A stretch of DNA of 64,000 bases from JADCRZ01 sp041751095 (GTDB lineage Bacteria; Bacteroidota; Bacteroidia; Chitinophagales; Chitinophagaceae): the NCBI GenBank assembly GCA_041751095.1, contig JBGSYC010000228.1:1-64000 (forward strand), in the 5' to 3' direction. The stretch's first letter is position 1, and each line of letters begins with the position of its first letter. A model generated the notes under the pieces. That model had not been told where the DNA came from, did no database searches, and saw only the letters and a program-made list of their open reading frames with translations. Of the stretch, positions 18,337 to 27,304 are shown piece after piece. The position numbers and the translations under genes were made by a program.

Positions 18337-19176
18337 ATGGCTGGAGTTCTACGACGTATCTTATTTGCCCTGGCTTTTGTGGTTGCCTTTTCATCATGTA
18401 AGAAAAACTTTTCAAACGATGGGGACCGTTTGCCTTTAGTAGAAAATGATATTGTTGAAACCCAGCCACCGGTTCAGCAGGCTGTTACGAAAAGAGTTAA
18501 TAGTTCAATCGGTGGTTATTATAGTGCCTTGCCGGCTATGTATAACAAGACGACCAAGAGTTATCCTTTACTGGTTTTCCTTCCAGGGGGTGGTCAATTT
18601 GGAAACGGAGTGTTGGATCTTCCTTTTCTTTTGAATGACGGGGTTGCCCAGATCATTGATGAGAAAAGGTTTCCTGCTAACTTTGCGGTCAAAGGCAAAA
18701 ATTATTCTTTTATTGTTTTAACTCCGCAGTTTAGCGGTTACCCGCCGAATAACGACGTCGCTTCATTTGTTGAATATGCGAAGAAGACTTACCGTGTAGA
18801 TGCATCGCGAATTTATATGGCAGGGTTAAGCATTGGTGGATTTGTCACAACGGATTTTGGTGCTGCCAATGCATCGATGTTAGCGGCGATCGTACCAATT
18901 GCGGGAGCGAACACTATAGACGGTGAAGGCAAATGTGAGAAGATTGCCCGTCAGAACCTGGCTGTATGGTCTTTTCACAATGCGAATGACCCCCAGATCA
19001 GTTCATCTACGTCCGAAAATTTTGTTGCATTCATTAAAAAATATAATCCCGGGGTAATTCCAAAATTGACTTTATTCCCGGCCTCAGTACACGACGCCTG
19101 GACAAAAGCCATTGATCCTGCATTTAAAGAAGACAACATGAATATTTATGAATGGATGTTACAATATTCGAGGTAG
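18337..19176 (+). CDS. Esterase/dienelactone-hydrolase-like lipoprotein (copy A)
   Basis: 279 residues. A lipobox at FSSCKK implies a lipid-anchored export protein. The alpha/beta hydrolase domain has an oxyanion motif FLPGGGQFG, strand IVLTPQF and nucleophile elbow GLSIGG. The acid is probably Asp in NANDPQ and the His is in SVHDAW. The overall form resembles feruloyl-esterase and PHB-depolymerase-like proteins with an upstream Ig-like part missing. The closest relative here is the protein at 31052-31888, about 55% identical by eye. Both sit divergently from a DUF2130 gene. Confidence 0.8.
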   Translation: MAGVLRRILFALAFVVAFSSCKKNFSNDGDRLPLVENDIVETQPPVQQAVTKRVNSSIGGYYSALPAMYNKTTKSYPLLVFLPGGGQFGNGVLDLPFLLNDGVAQIIDEKRFPANFAVKGKNYSFIVLTPQFSGYPPNNDVASFVEYAKKTYRVDASRIYMAGLSIGGFVTTDFGAANASMLAAIVPIAGANTIDGEGKCEKIARQNLAVWSFHNANDPQISSSTSENFVAFIKKYNPGVIPKLTLFPASVHDAWTKAIDPAFKEDNMNIYEWMLQYSR

Positions 19177-19573
19177 TAATCAAAAGTTCAGCATTTGTTT
19201 TCAGTAGAAAATTTCTGAGGTCGTGATTTTTATGTAAATTTATTGTCCCACTTATCATGTCGGGAAGTAAATATACCACCTGGCGTTGCCTACATCTTTT
19301 ATTTCTTCGTCCAATACCTATTTAGAAATATCTTATTTACAGGCTGTAAATAATTACTGACGTACACCGGTCTTGAACGTTTAGTAAATACTCAGTTTTG
19401 TAGTACACCTCCACAACACCGAAGGCAAATCTGATATCCTCATTAAAAAGCAGCCATTAGCTTAATGCTATTCCTGGGGTTTTGAACAAATTAACCTGGT
19501 TCGATTTGTCCAAAATTATTATGGTTTGGTATTCAGAACACATCGGCCAATTATTCACAATAAACAAAATACA
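19177..19573. other. Leader region of the DUF4331 genes
   Basis: 397 bp without a convincing frame. It contains CCTACATCTTTT at about 19289 and AATACCTAT near 19313, matching elements before esterase A at 18.2 kb but with 3 bp different spacing. No terminator was found for the esterase. Confidence 0.45.
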
Positions 19574-21358
19574 ATGAAAGCAAAATTTACTAAAAAAGGG
19601 CGGCTAAAATACATAAGCGCCCTGGTTTGCATTTTAACTCTTTCAGCGATAATGATTTCTTCCAGCCATAGGGAAGCACCATTGATCGCTGATGATCCAC
19701 AGGCTGACAATACAGATCTATACGTCTTCAGAAGCCCTGATAAACCAGACAAGGTAATCATTATTGCGAGTTGGATTCCTTTTGAATTACCTCAATCAGG
19801 GCCTAATTACTATACGTTCGGTCAAAACACGCGTTATGAAATCCACGTCGATAACAATACAGCTACCCCGGGTGATGACGTAACTTATCGCTTTACTTTT
19901 AAGCAAATAAATGAGGATCCTGCCACTCATTTTAATATAAGGCTTGGTAAACAAAATCTTAAAACTACCTATACGTGCGAGCGGAGCATGAACGGCGGAG
20001 CTTCATTTACAACGATTGTTTCCAACGGTATTGTTCCCCCGAATAACATTGGCCCCCGCAGCATCGAGAGTATGGTTGGTTTAAACGCCCCCAATTATAA
20101 TGCATTAATGTCAGCCGCTATCGCCACTGCAAATACTGGTGAAAGAGTGTTTTGCGGACCGACAGACGATGCTTTCTTTGTAGATCTTGGAGGCGCTTTT
20201 GACCTGGGCGATCTTCCACGCCAGAGCAGCAAAATACGTGACGGCCTGGCCCGTTACAATGTCCATTCGATCTGCCTTGAAGTTGACATTGCAACGCTCC
20301 AGAAAGAACATAAGCCTGTTTCGATGGCTGCAAATATTCTCGATGCCAATTATGTAATTGGTGTGTGGGCTTCAACAAGCAGGCAGGCGGTAAAAACACT
20401 AAACTCCGCAGTTGGCGGCTCTCCTTTTGACCCAATGGGAGGTGGAACATCCACCGAATCCGGTAATTGGATACAGGTATCACGTTTGGCAATGCCCCTG
20501 ACCAACGAAGTGATCGTTGCACTCGGAAAGAAAGATATGTGGAACGCTTTAACCCCCTACCAGGACCTGGCGAACATTTCCAAATATGGCGACTTCTTCT
20601 ACAATCCCGAACTGGCCCTTTACATGGATGACAGCAAATTTGGTGGCGCTGTTCCCGCCTTTAAAGCGTTACGCGTTCAGTCAAATTCTTTAAAGCAGTT
20701 TGATTTCAGGAATGGTATGATGGGATTATATGGATTGAAAGGTTCATCCGCTGTTACCGGAACTGCACTTGATGACGCAATCGCAGGAACCCTTTTATTG
20801 CCTGGACCAGGAAAGCCCCGTTCAGTGGACCTCTGGCCTATTTTTCATACAGGTGTACCGAACCTGAGGCCTTATCAGTTGGCTACAGGAAAAGGAGGAA
20901 ATCCTTTGGCTGCCGGAAAACCTTTCATTAATAATTTTCTGCCGAACGGCGGAGACATGATCCGGTTGAATATGGCTGTACCGCCTACCCAGAGAAACGA
21001 TCCTAAGTTCAGTTCTTTAGGGTTGGTCCAGGCTGCAGTCCTTGGATTAACGGATCCATTGTATATGAATTCAAACCTTGAATTCATTCCAAACATGGAT
21101 GGTTTTCCAAATGGAAGAAGGCTTGAAGATGATGTAACGCGGATTGAATTGCAGGCTGTGGGCGGCGTGGTATTGGCTGCCATAGGGCTATGGTATGATG
21201 ATTTCAGTGGGGCCCCTGGCGCGTCTCCTGTTACCAACCGGCTAATCAATACGCTTCAGTATTCCACCGGTGTAGAAAAAAATGATACAACCTTTAAAAC
21301 GTCTTTTCCTTATGTGCAAACACCTTGGAGAGGAACAGACATTCAGGGACAACACTAA
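19574..21358 (+). CDS. DUF4331 secreted protein A
   Basis: About 594 residues from the ATG at 19574. The upstream frame (from 19526) encodes MVFRTHRPIIH before the basic-hydrophobic signal MKAKFTKKGRLKYISALVC, so the internal ATG is preferred. After the signal comes SSHREAPLIADDPQADNTDLYVF, the hallmark of DUF4331, then repeats such as TYRFTFKQINEDP, ERVFCGPTDDAFFVDLGG, PELALYMDDSKFG and NNFLPNGGDMIRLNMA. DUF4331 proteins are exported and their activity is unknown. This copy ends after the core domain with no sorting domain. It is 58 bp upstream of a paralogue. Confidence 0.9.
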   Translation: MKAKFTKKGRLKYISALVCILTLSAIMISSSHREAPLIADDPQADNTDLYVFRSPDKPDKVIIIASWIPFELPQSGPNYYTFGQNTRYEIHVDNNTATPGDDVTYRFTFKQINEDPATHFNIRLGKQNLKTTYTCERSMNGGASFTTIVSNGIVPPNNIGPRSIESMVGLNAPNYNALMSAAIATANTGERVFCGPTDDAFFVDLGGAFDLGDLPRQSSKIRDGLARYNVHSICLEVDIATLQKEHKPVSMAANILDANYVIGVWASTSRQAVKTLNSAVGGSPFDPMGGGTSTESGNWIQVSRLAMPLTNEVIVALGKKDMWNALTPYQDLANISKYGDFFYNPELALYMDDSKFGGAVPAFKALRVQSNSLKQFDFRNGMMGLYGLKGSSAVTGTALDDAIAGTLLLPGPGKPRSVDLWPIFHTGVPNLRPYQLATGKGGNPLAAGKPFINNFLPNGGDMIRLNMAVPPTQRNDPKFSSLGLVQAAVLGLTDPLYMNSNLEFIPNMDGFPNGRRLEDDVTRIELQAVGGVVLAAIGLWYDDFSGAPGASPVTNRLINTLQYSTGVEKNDTTFKTSFPYVQTPWRGTDIQGQH

Positions 21359-21416
21359 TCTTAGCCAAACAGAAAGGTAAGCTCATTCCAAAATATTAAT
21401 AGAAAATAATTAAATT

Positions 21417-23495
21417 ATGAAACGAAAAATATACGCTGCGGCCTTCATGCTCCTGATGATCGTTAATACTTTCCCGGTATACGCATCGAGCCACAGGGAA
21501 GCTCCGCTAATCGCATTTGATCCTAACGCGGATAACACAGATTTGTATGCTTTCAGAAGCCCGGACAACCCAAATAAAATAACGATTTACGCTAATTACA
21601 TTCCAAAACAACTGCCACAGGGAGGACCCAACTTTTACCATTTCGGTGAAGACGTCCGTTATGAAATACACATTGATAACGATGTAGAAAATAATACCCT
21701 GATAAGCGGTGATGATATCGTTTACCGGTTTACGTTTAAAAGAACAAACGAGGACCCAACTACATTTTTCAATATCCGTTTGGGTAAAGAAAATTTGAAG
21801 ACAACCTACATCCTGGAGAGAAGCATGGATGGCGGCGTTAATTTCACAACAATTGTTTCCAATGGTGTTGTCCCTCCGCCGAATATTGGCCCTCGTTCGA
21901 TCAGTTCACCGGTTGGTTTGAACGCTCCCAATTATAATACTTTAATGGCAAACGCTGTGGCTACTGCAAATACAGGAGAGAAAGTGTTTTGTGGACCGGC
22001 TGATGATCCGTTTTTCGTTGACCTTGGTGGTATTTTTGACCTGGGTGATGTGCCCCGGACGACCGGGACGATGCCTTTTGACGGATTGAAGTGTAAAAAC
22101 GTAAACGTTATCGGTTTACAAATTGACATCTCCCAACTGCAGAAGGACCATAAAGATGTATCTCAGGCAAAAAGTATCCTTGATGCAGATTATGTAATCG
22201 GAGTCTGGGCTTCTGCAAGCAGGCGTAAAATAAGAACGCTTAACACTGACGGTACACAAACAAATACCGGTGCCTGGGTTCAGGTTTCAAGGTTAGGCAT
22301 GCCTTTAACCAATGAAGCTGTTATCCCGATTGGTAATAAGGACCTATTTAATTCAATAACACCGTACCAGGAATCTATCCTATTTCAATATGATGTATTT
22401 GCTGAATCTTTTTACAATCCTGAACTGGCGTTGTATATGGACGACAGCAAATTTGGTTCCGCTGTGCCGGCCCTTAAGCCCCTGCGTATCCAAAGCAACT
22501 CGTTAGGTAAGTTTGATTTCAGAAATGGCAAGGACGGTCTGTTCGGTTTGAAAGGCAACCCGGCTCTGGCGGGTACTGCCCTGGATGATAAGATAGCAGG
22601 TGACCTGTTGCTCCCTGGCCCCGCAAAACCAAGGTCTGTTGATCTATGGCCTTTGTTTCATACGGGTGTTCCGAATCTGATTCCTTACCAACTGGCTACC
22701 GGTAAAAACGGTAATCCATTGGCAACAGGTAAGCCGTTTATCAATAACTTCCTGCCAAATGGTGGTGATATGCTTCGGCTGAATATGGCTGTTCCTCCTA
22801 CACAACGGAATGATCCGAAATTCAGTTCACTTGGCCTTATTCAGGCTGCCGTTTTGGGTCTGACAGACCCGATGTATAACGGCAATACCAACCTTGAATT
22901 TATTCCGAATATGGATGGCTTTCCAAACGGAAGAAGGTTGGAAGATGATGTGATCCGCATAAGTCTCCAGGCGGTTAGTGGAATTGTTCTTGCAGCAATT
23001 GGGTTGCCTTATGACGATTATCTGAGTGGCCCTAGCGTGGTGACACCAAACCTCCTCAACGTATTGACTTACAGAACGGGGATTGAGAAAAATGATACCA
23101 CCTTGCGCGCGTCATTCCCTTATGTTCAGACGCCGTGGGCGGGCACATGTGACTGCGCCGGAAAGGAAGTTAATTATACACAACCTGCAGTACTGGAGCC
23201 GACAATGTCTACAAGCACCCTTGGCCTCGCAGCTCCCGAAGTATTTGCGACAAGTGCACCAAATCCATATGTAGGTTCCACAACAATCAGGTATCATGTT
23301 GAAACCCGTTCACGCATAAGCATGGGCTTGTATGATATCAACGGAAACTTCATACAGACGCTGGTTGACAAACAAATGGATCCGGGTACCTACTCAGTGA
23401 TCCTGAATAATCCAGGTATGTCAAAGGGAATCTACCTCATCAAGTCCATGAAAAATGGTGTTCTGAAGCAAACACTTCGTTTGGTAAAGAACTAA
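21417..23495 (+). CDS. DUF4331 secreted protein B with T9SS type A sorting domain
   Basis: 692 residues. Signal peptide (AAFMLLMIVNTFPVYA), then the SSHREAPLIAFDPNADNTDLYAF start and the same core as its upstream neighbour, about 70% identical by eye. From about residue 605 it has an extra C-terminus: APNPYVGSTTIRYHV, SMGLYDINGNFIQTLVD, GTYSVILNN, GIYLIKSMKNGV and LRLVKN, which is a Por secretion (T9SS type A) sorting domain. It should therefore be secreted across or anchored to the outer membrane, unlike copy A. Confidence 0.92.
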   Translation: MKRKIYAAAFMLLMIVNTFPVYASSHREAPLIAFDPNADNTDLYAFRSPDNPNKITIYANYIPKQLPQGGPNFYHFGEDVRYEIHIDNDVENNTLISGDDIVYRFTFKRTNEDPTTFFNIRLGKENLKTTYILERSMDGGVNFTTIVSNGVVPPPNIGPRSISSPVGLNAPNYNTLMANAVATANTGEKVFCGPADDPFFVDLGGIFDLGDVPRTTGTMPFDGLKCKNVNVIGLQIDISQLQKDHKDVSQAKSILDADYVIGVWASASRRKIRTLNTDGTQTNTGAWVQVSRLGMPLTNEAVIPIGNKDLFNSITPYQESILFQYDVFAESFYNPELALYMDDSKFGSAVPALKPLRIQSNSLGKFDFRNGKDGLFGLKGNPALAGTALDDKIAGDLLLPGPAKPRSVDLWPLFHTGVPNLIPYQLATGKNGNPLATGKPFINNFLPNGGDMLRLNMAVPPTQRNDPKFSSLGLIQAAVLGLTDPMYNGNTNLEFIPNMDGFPNGRRLEDDVIRISLQAVSGIVLAAIGLPYDDYLSGPSVVTPNLLNVLTYRTGIEKNDTTLRASFPYVQTPWAGTCDCAGKEVNYTQPAVLEPTMSTSTLGLAAPEVFATSAPNPYVGSTTIRYHVETRSRISMGLYDINGNFIQTLVDKQMDPGTYSVILNNPGMSKGIYLIKSMKNGVLKQTLRLVKN

Positions 23496-23520
23496 TTTCT
23501 TAAATTTATCGTTAATAAAC

Positions 23521-23552
23521 AAGTCCGTAGTAAATACTGCGGACTTATTTTT
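23521..23552 (+). terminator. Terminator after the DUF4331 pair
   Basis: AAGTCCGTAG pairs with CTGCGGACTT (one G-U pair) around a 6-nt loop, followed by ATTTTTTT. It separates the DUF4331 genes from the TPR gene. Confidence 0.8.
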
Positions 23553-23595
23553 TGATGATCCCATAAGCAGGGATGACCGTGTAAAAAACGCCTTT

Positions 23596-24942
23596 ATGAA
23601 AAAAAGTACCATTTATGCCATTACTCTTTTGCTATTCGTCGCAGCAACAGGGTTTATCATTTTCAAATATAAAAGTGACGAAAGAAAGAAACAGACCACC
23701 CTTTATGAACTGCAGCCAAGGAAGGGTCCTTCAGCCAATACCGAAGAATGGATTTCTACGAAACGAACAGCCGCTGTTTTGTTGCAGTCACTGAAAGTAA
23801 ACCCCGCTGACACAAAATCTTCTCTGGCGCTCGCTGCATTGTTTGTGCAGGAAGCACGGGTAACCGGTAATCATGTTTACTATGACCAGGCTGCACTGAA
23901 ACATGTAAACGATGTTTTAAAAGCAGATTCAGCAAATTTTAACGCCCTCATTTTTAAATCGCTTATCTATCTTTCACAACATCACTTTGCGGAAGGCCTT
24001 GCCATCGCACAAAAGGCTCAAACGATTAATCCCTACAATGCTTTTGTGTACGGGATAATCGTCGATGGCCTTGTGGAAATGGGCGATTACCAGGCAGCCG
24101 TTGAAAATTCCGACAAAATGGTTTCTATTCGTCCGGATCTTAATTCTTATTCACGTATCTCATACCTCCGTGAAATTCACGGTGATTACCCGGGTGCCAT
24201 AAGTGCCATGAAAATGGCTGTTGATGCAGGCCCTCCTGGTGACGAACAGACGGAGTGGGCAAGAGTTCAGTTGGGGCACCTTTATGAATTTACGGGTGAG
24301 ATGAAGTATGCTGAAATGCATTACACCATTGCTTTAAACCAACGGCCCGGTTATGCATATGCAATCGCAGGCCTGGCCCGTGTTGCGCTTGCCGGGAAAG
24401 ACTACGACAAATCAATCTCGCTGTACAAACAGGCAGACTCTTTAGTATACGATTATTCACTCCAGGAAGATCTTATTGAAGTTTACAGGTTAAAAGGAGA
24501 TAATAACAAGGCTGATGCACTTGCAAAAGCAGTGATCCGGGGGATGAGCAAAGACTCCGAACTTGCCGGTAATGATGAGAGCATTGGCCACTATGGTGAT
24601 CGTGAACTTGCATATGCCTACCTGAAAGTCAATAACTACGACAAGGCCCTGGAACATGCGCTGGTGGAATACAATCGCCGTCCAGAAAATATAGACGTTA
24701 ATGAAACAGTCGCATGGGTGTATTACAAACAAGGCGAATACACAAAAGCGTTGCCATATATTAAAACCGCGTTGCGCACAAAATGTAAAAATCCAACTTT
24801 ACTCTCCCACGCAGGACTCATTTATGCAAAAGCAGGAGATAAATCTACCGGGAAAGCAATGCTTGAAGAAGGATTGAAAAACAATCCAAACATGTCCGGG
24901 CTTCTCAACGCAGAAGCGCGCGAAGTTTTGAAAACCCTTTAA
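23596..24942 (+). CDS. Tetratricopeptide-repeat protein with N-terminal anchor
   Basis: 448 residues. One N-terminal hydrophobic helix (IYAITLLLFVAATGFIIF) is followed by about ten TPR-like units, for example YDQAALKHVNDVLKADSANFNAL, AIAQKAQTINPYNAFVY, AVENSDKMVSIRPDLNSY and ALPYIKTALRTKCKNPTLL. It probably serves as a periplasmic or membrane-attached protein-interaction scaffold. It lies between the DUF4331 genes and a HupE/UreJ gene, all on the same strand. Confidence 0.85.
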   Translation: MKKSTIYAITLLLFVAATGFIIFKYKSDERKKQTTLYELQPRKGPSANTEEWISTKRTAAVLLQSLKVNPADTKSSLALAALFVQEARVTGNHVYYDQAALKHVNDVLKADSANFNALIFKSLIYLSQHHFAEGLAIAQKAQTINPYNAFVYGIIVDGLVEMGDYQAAVENSDKMVSIRPDLNSYSRISYLREIHGDYPGAISAMKMAVDAGPPGDEQTEWARVQLGHLYEFTGEMKYAEMHYTIALNQRPGYAYAIAGLARVALAGKDYDKSISLYKQADSLVYDYSLQEDLIEVYRLKGDNNKADALAKAVIRGMSKDSELAGNDESIGHYGDRELAYAYLKVNNYDKALEHALVEYNRRPENIDVNETVAWVYYKQGEYTKALPYIKTALRTKCKNPTLLSHAGLIYAKAGDKSTGKAMLEEGLKNNPNMSGLLNAEAREVLKTL

Positions 24943-25124
24943 TGTTTTTAAAAGGGCATCATAGACCAACGGAGTTAGCCTGTTATATTTACCATCTGTT
25001 TCTTGCGTACATCTTTTTCAAAGAATTCAAAACACACAGAGATGAACTCCTTCAGCTTTGCGCGTTAGATTGCATGCATTGATTAATTTTATAAGTATTG
25101 ATTTTCTTTTTTTCTTTAGATAAA

Positions 25125-25820
25125 ATGCTTCGATTGTTCCTGATGCAACATTTCTCATACACCCGGCTACCTAAAATATTTCTTTTATCAGGAATGTTTG
25201 TGCTTTTTGTTGGGATGGTTTACGCGCACACCATCAACTATGTCCTGGAAAAAGCGCCCACACAGTATGTAATCTGGTATTACTTAAAGTTGGGCGTGGG
25301 GCATATTATCCCTGAAGGCCTTGATCATATTCTTTTCATTGTTGGACTTTGCCTGCTGAGCACCCGCTTAAAGACCATGTTATGGCAAGCCACAGCTTTT
25401 ACGGTGGCCCATTCCATAACGCTGGCATTAAGCATGAAAAATATTATCGTTGCACCAAGCGCGGTGGTGGAGCCGATCATAGCCCTGTCAATATTATTTG
25501 TGGCGATTGAAAACATTCTGCTAAACGAGCTAAAGCCCTGGCGTGTCCTGGTTGTATTTGTTTTTGGCCTTATTCATGGGATGGGTTTTGCGAGTGCCCT
25601 GAACGAAACGGGGCTTCCACGGAATAAATTCTATACCTCTATCCTTGCATTTAATGCAGGAGTGGAATTTGGCCAGATAGCCGTCATTGCAGGTGTCTTT
25701 TTGCTAATCATCATTCCTTTCAGAAAGCAAACGTGGTACAGGCAGTTTGTGGCTTACCCTATTTCAATCTGTATTGCAATGATAGCGGCTTACTGGACAT
25801 TCCAAAGGGTATTTGAATGA
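25125..25820 (+). CDS. HupE/UreJ family membrane protein
   Basis: About 231 residues from the ATG at 25125 (a TTG nine codons upstream is less likely). It has six or seven hydrophobic segments. The HupE/UreJ-type signature YYLKLGVGHIIPEGLDHILFIVGL is followed by FTVAHSITLALSM and LIHGMGFASALNE; the conserved His and Asp residues in the membrane resemble Ni/Co-permease-like proteins. Related proteins are linked to hydrogenase, urease or metal handling, but none of those genes is here. Neighbours are TPR and DUF4331 genes. Confidence 0.85.
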   Translation: MLRLFLMQHFSYTRLPKIFLLSGMFVLFVGMVYAHTINYVLEKAPTQYVIWYYLKLGVGHIIPEGLDHILFIVGLCLLSTRLKTMLWQATAFTVAHSITLALSMKNIIVAPSAVVEPIIALSILFVAIENILLNELKPWRVLVVFVFGLIHGMGFASALNETGLPRNKFYTSILAFNAGVEFGQIAVIAGVFLLIIIPFRKQTWYRQFVAYPISICIAMIAAYWTFQRVFE

Positions 25821-25938
25821 TAGGGCCAACCGGAGTTGTTGCATACGACGCCCGGATGTTAGTACAAACGAAAGTGCGACTATAAGGGCCTGGCTCGATT
25901 TTCAAAAGTCTTTTACCGCTTTCACGCCGTTGGTAATT

Positions 25939-27112
25939 CGTCTGATGTCTTCGGCCTCCTTGTGCCTTCGTAAAGGTCATACTCAAGAAGGCGGCAATCT
26001 ATTTTGCCGGTATAGAATTCGATTCTGCGCGGCGTTTTCAATCCGATCTTTGTAGTAAGGTCAGGATTGCCTGTAAATATATACCCGGTATACCACGGCA
26101 CTTGTTTTTGAGAAAGGCACCCCTACGCCCGTAAGTGTTTTCAAGTTCAATGATCACGTCTAAGCGCTCTCCATACTCCGGATAAAATGGACTACTCCTT
26201 TGCCTTCCGCGGGCATGGTGGTTGCATTAAAATCACCTGTTGATAGAAGATCTGCGCAATCTTAATTTAGCTGAGGACACGATAAAAGAACATCCGTCAA
26301 TACGGTGGGTACACCTGGAGCGTTCATTCAACCGCAACGGTTATGTCGTACGGGTGCTTCTATTTTATCAATATAATATTAACCAGGGCACAAGGCTGGG
26401 TATCTGGAAGATCGAAGAAGACGCAGACTTTTTTCTGCATAAAGTGCCCATTCACCGCGCCATTTCGCATCCCCGCAAACGATTGCAGCATCTTGCCGGG
26501 CGTTACCTGATGCAACACCTTTTTCCGTATTCCCTCATCAGGCTTGCCGATACACGCAAGCCCTTTTTAATCAATGAGGCTTATCATTTTTCTATTTCAC
26601 ATTGCGGCGATTTTGCTGCTGCTATCGTAAGTAAACACAACAGGGTAGGGATGGATATAGAACTGGTTAAACCAATGATCAGGAAGATTGCCGGTAAGTT
26701 TATCACGTAAACCGAAATGCAGGTTGTTCATCATACCCACCCCTTACTTTTCTCCGCCGCTGATGACACATCCGATCGTAACGACGAAATTTTAACGCTG
26801 TGCTGGAGCGCCAAGGAAGCAATGTTTAAATGGTGTGGTGAAGGAGGCGTGGATTATAAACATCAGGCAAAGGTTATCTTAATCGAAGAGAAGTCCGCAA
26901 CACTCGGCCTGAAGAAAGTAGGCGATGTAAGAGGAAAAACTTCCGGTTTGATCGGTTTTCACACAGCCGGTTCTGCAGACAAAAAGTCTATGAAAAAACT
27001 TAAGGAAGAAGCTGCCGAAATGGGCGCTGCATTTGTGCTGATCACATTAGAAAAAGACAATCAGTTTACAACCCAGTCAATCAAAAGAGGTATTGGATTC
27101 TCTTATAAATAA
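25939..27112. pseudogene. Mosaic scar built from fragments of four genes of this window
   Basis: Four consecutive pieces were matched by eye. 25939-26240 resembles 32031-32338, the 3' end of the THUMP methyltransferase gene, same orientation (minus), with small indels. 26241-26320 matches 34393-34472 of the PLP enzyme (4 mismatches in 80), and weaker similarity continues to about 26346. About 26346-26865 matches the phosphopantetheinyl transferase from about 15029 (some 96%, with a 9-bp in-frame deletion and a Glu-to-TAA change at 26708-26710). 26871-27112 matches 16371-16612 of the small secreted protein at a constant offset of 10500. The last three pieces form one reading frame broken only by that TAA. 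No transposase or terminal inverted repeat is seen. Confidence 0.9.
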
Positions 27113-27122
27113 AATAATAAGA

Positions 27123-27168
27123 CTGAAACGTACAAAAGCCCTATTTCGATAGGGTTTTTGCGTTTCAG
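27123..27168. terminator. Nested hairpin terminator after the scar
   Basis: Inner stem CCCTAT/ATAGGG with a TTCG loop, then TTTTTG. An outer 8-bp arm CTGAAACG/CGTTTCAG encloses it. It is unlike the terminator of the parental secreted-protein gene, so this end of the scar has different flanking sequence. Confidence 0.7.
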
Positions 27169-27304
27169 CCTTATTGGGCGGATCATCAACAGCACTGAAG
27201 GAATAGTTTTTTCCCGCTATTAAAATGTCCTTGCAAAAATTTGGCAACAATGGCCGTTTCAAAAAAATGAAACCCTTACCTGTTACCTGAATATGAACTT
27301 CTCA

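Noticed and set aside
19526..19573. Start of the first DUF4331 gene at 19526
   Set aside because: The extra 16 residues precede a normal signal peptide and are not typical of one; the ATG at 19574 is better placed.
25098..25124. TTG start for the HupE/UreJ gene
   Set aside because: The hydrophobic and aromatic leader is not needed; the ATG at 25125 is preferred.
25939..27112. Transposon insertion as the cause of the mosaic
   Set aside because: No transposase, terminal inverted repeat or target-site duplication is visible, and all pieces come from genes of this window in parental orientation.
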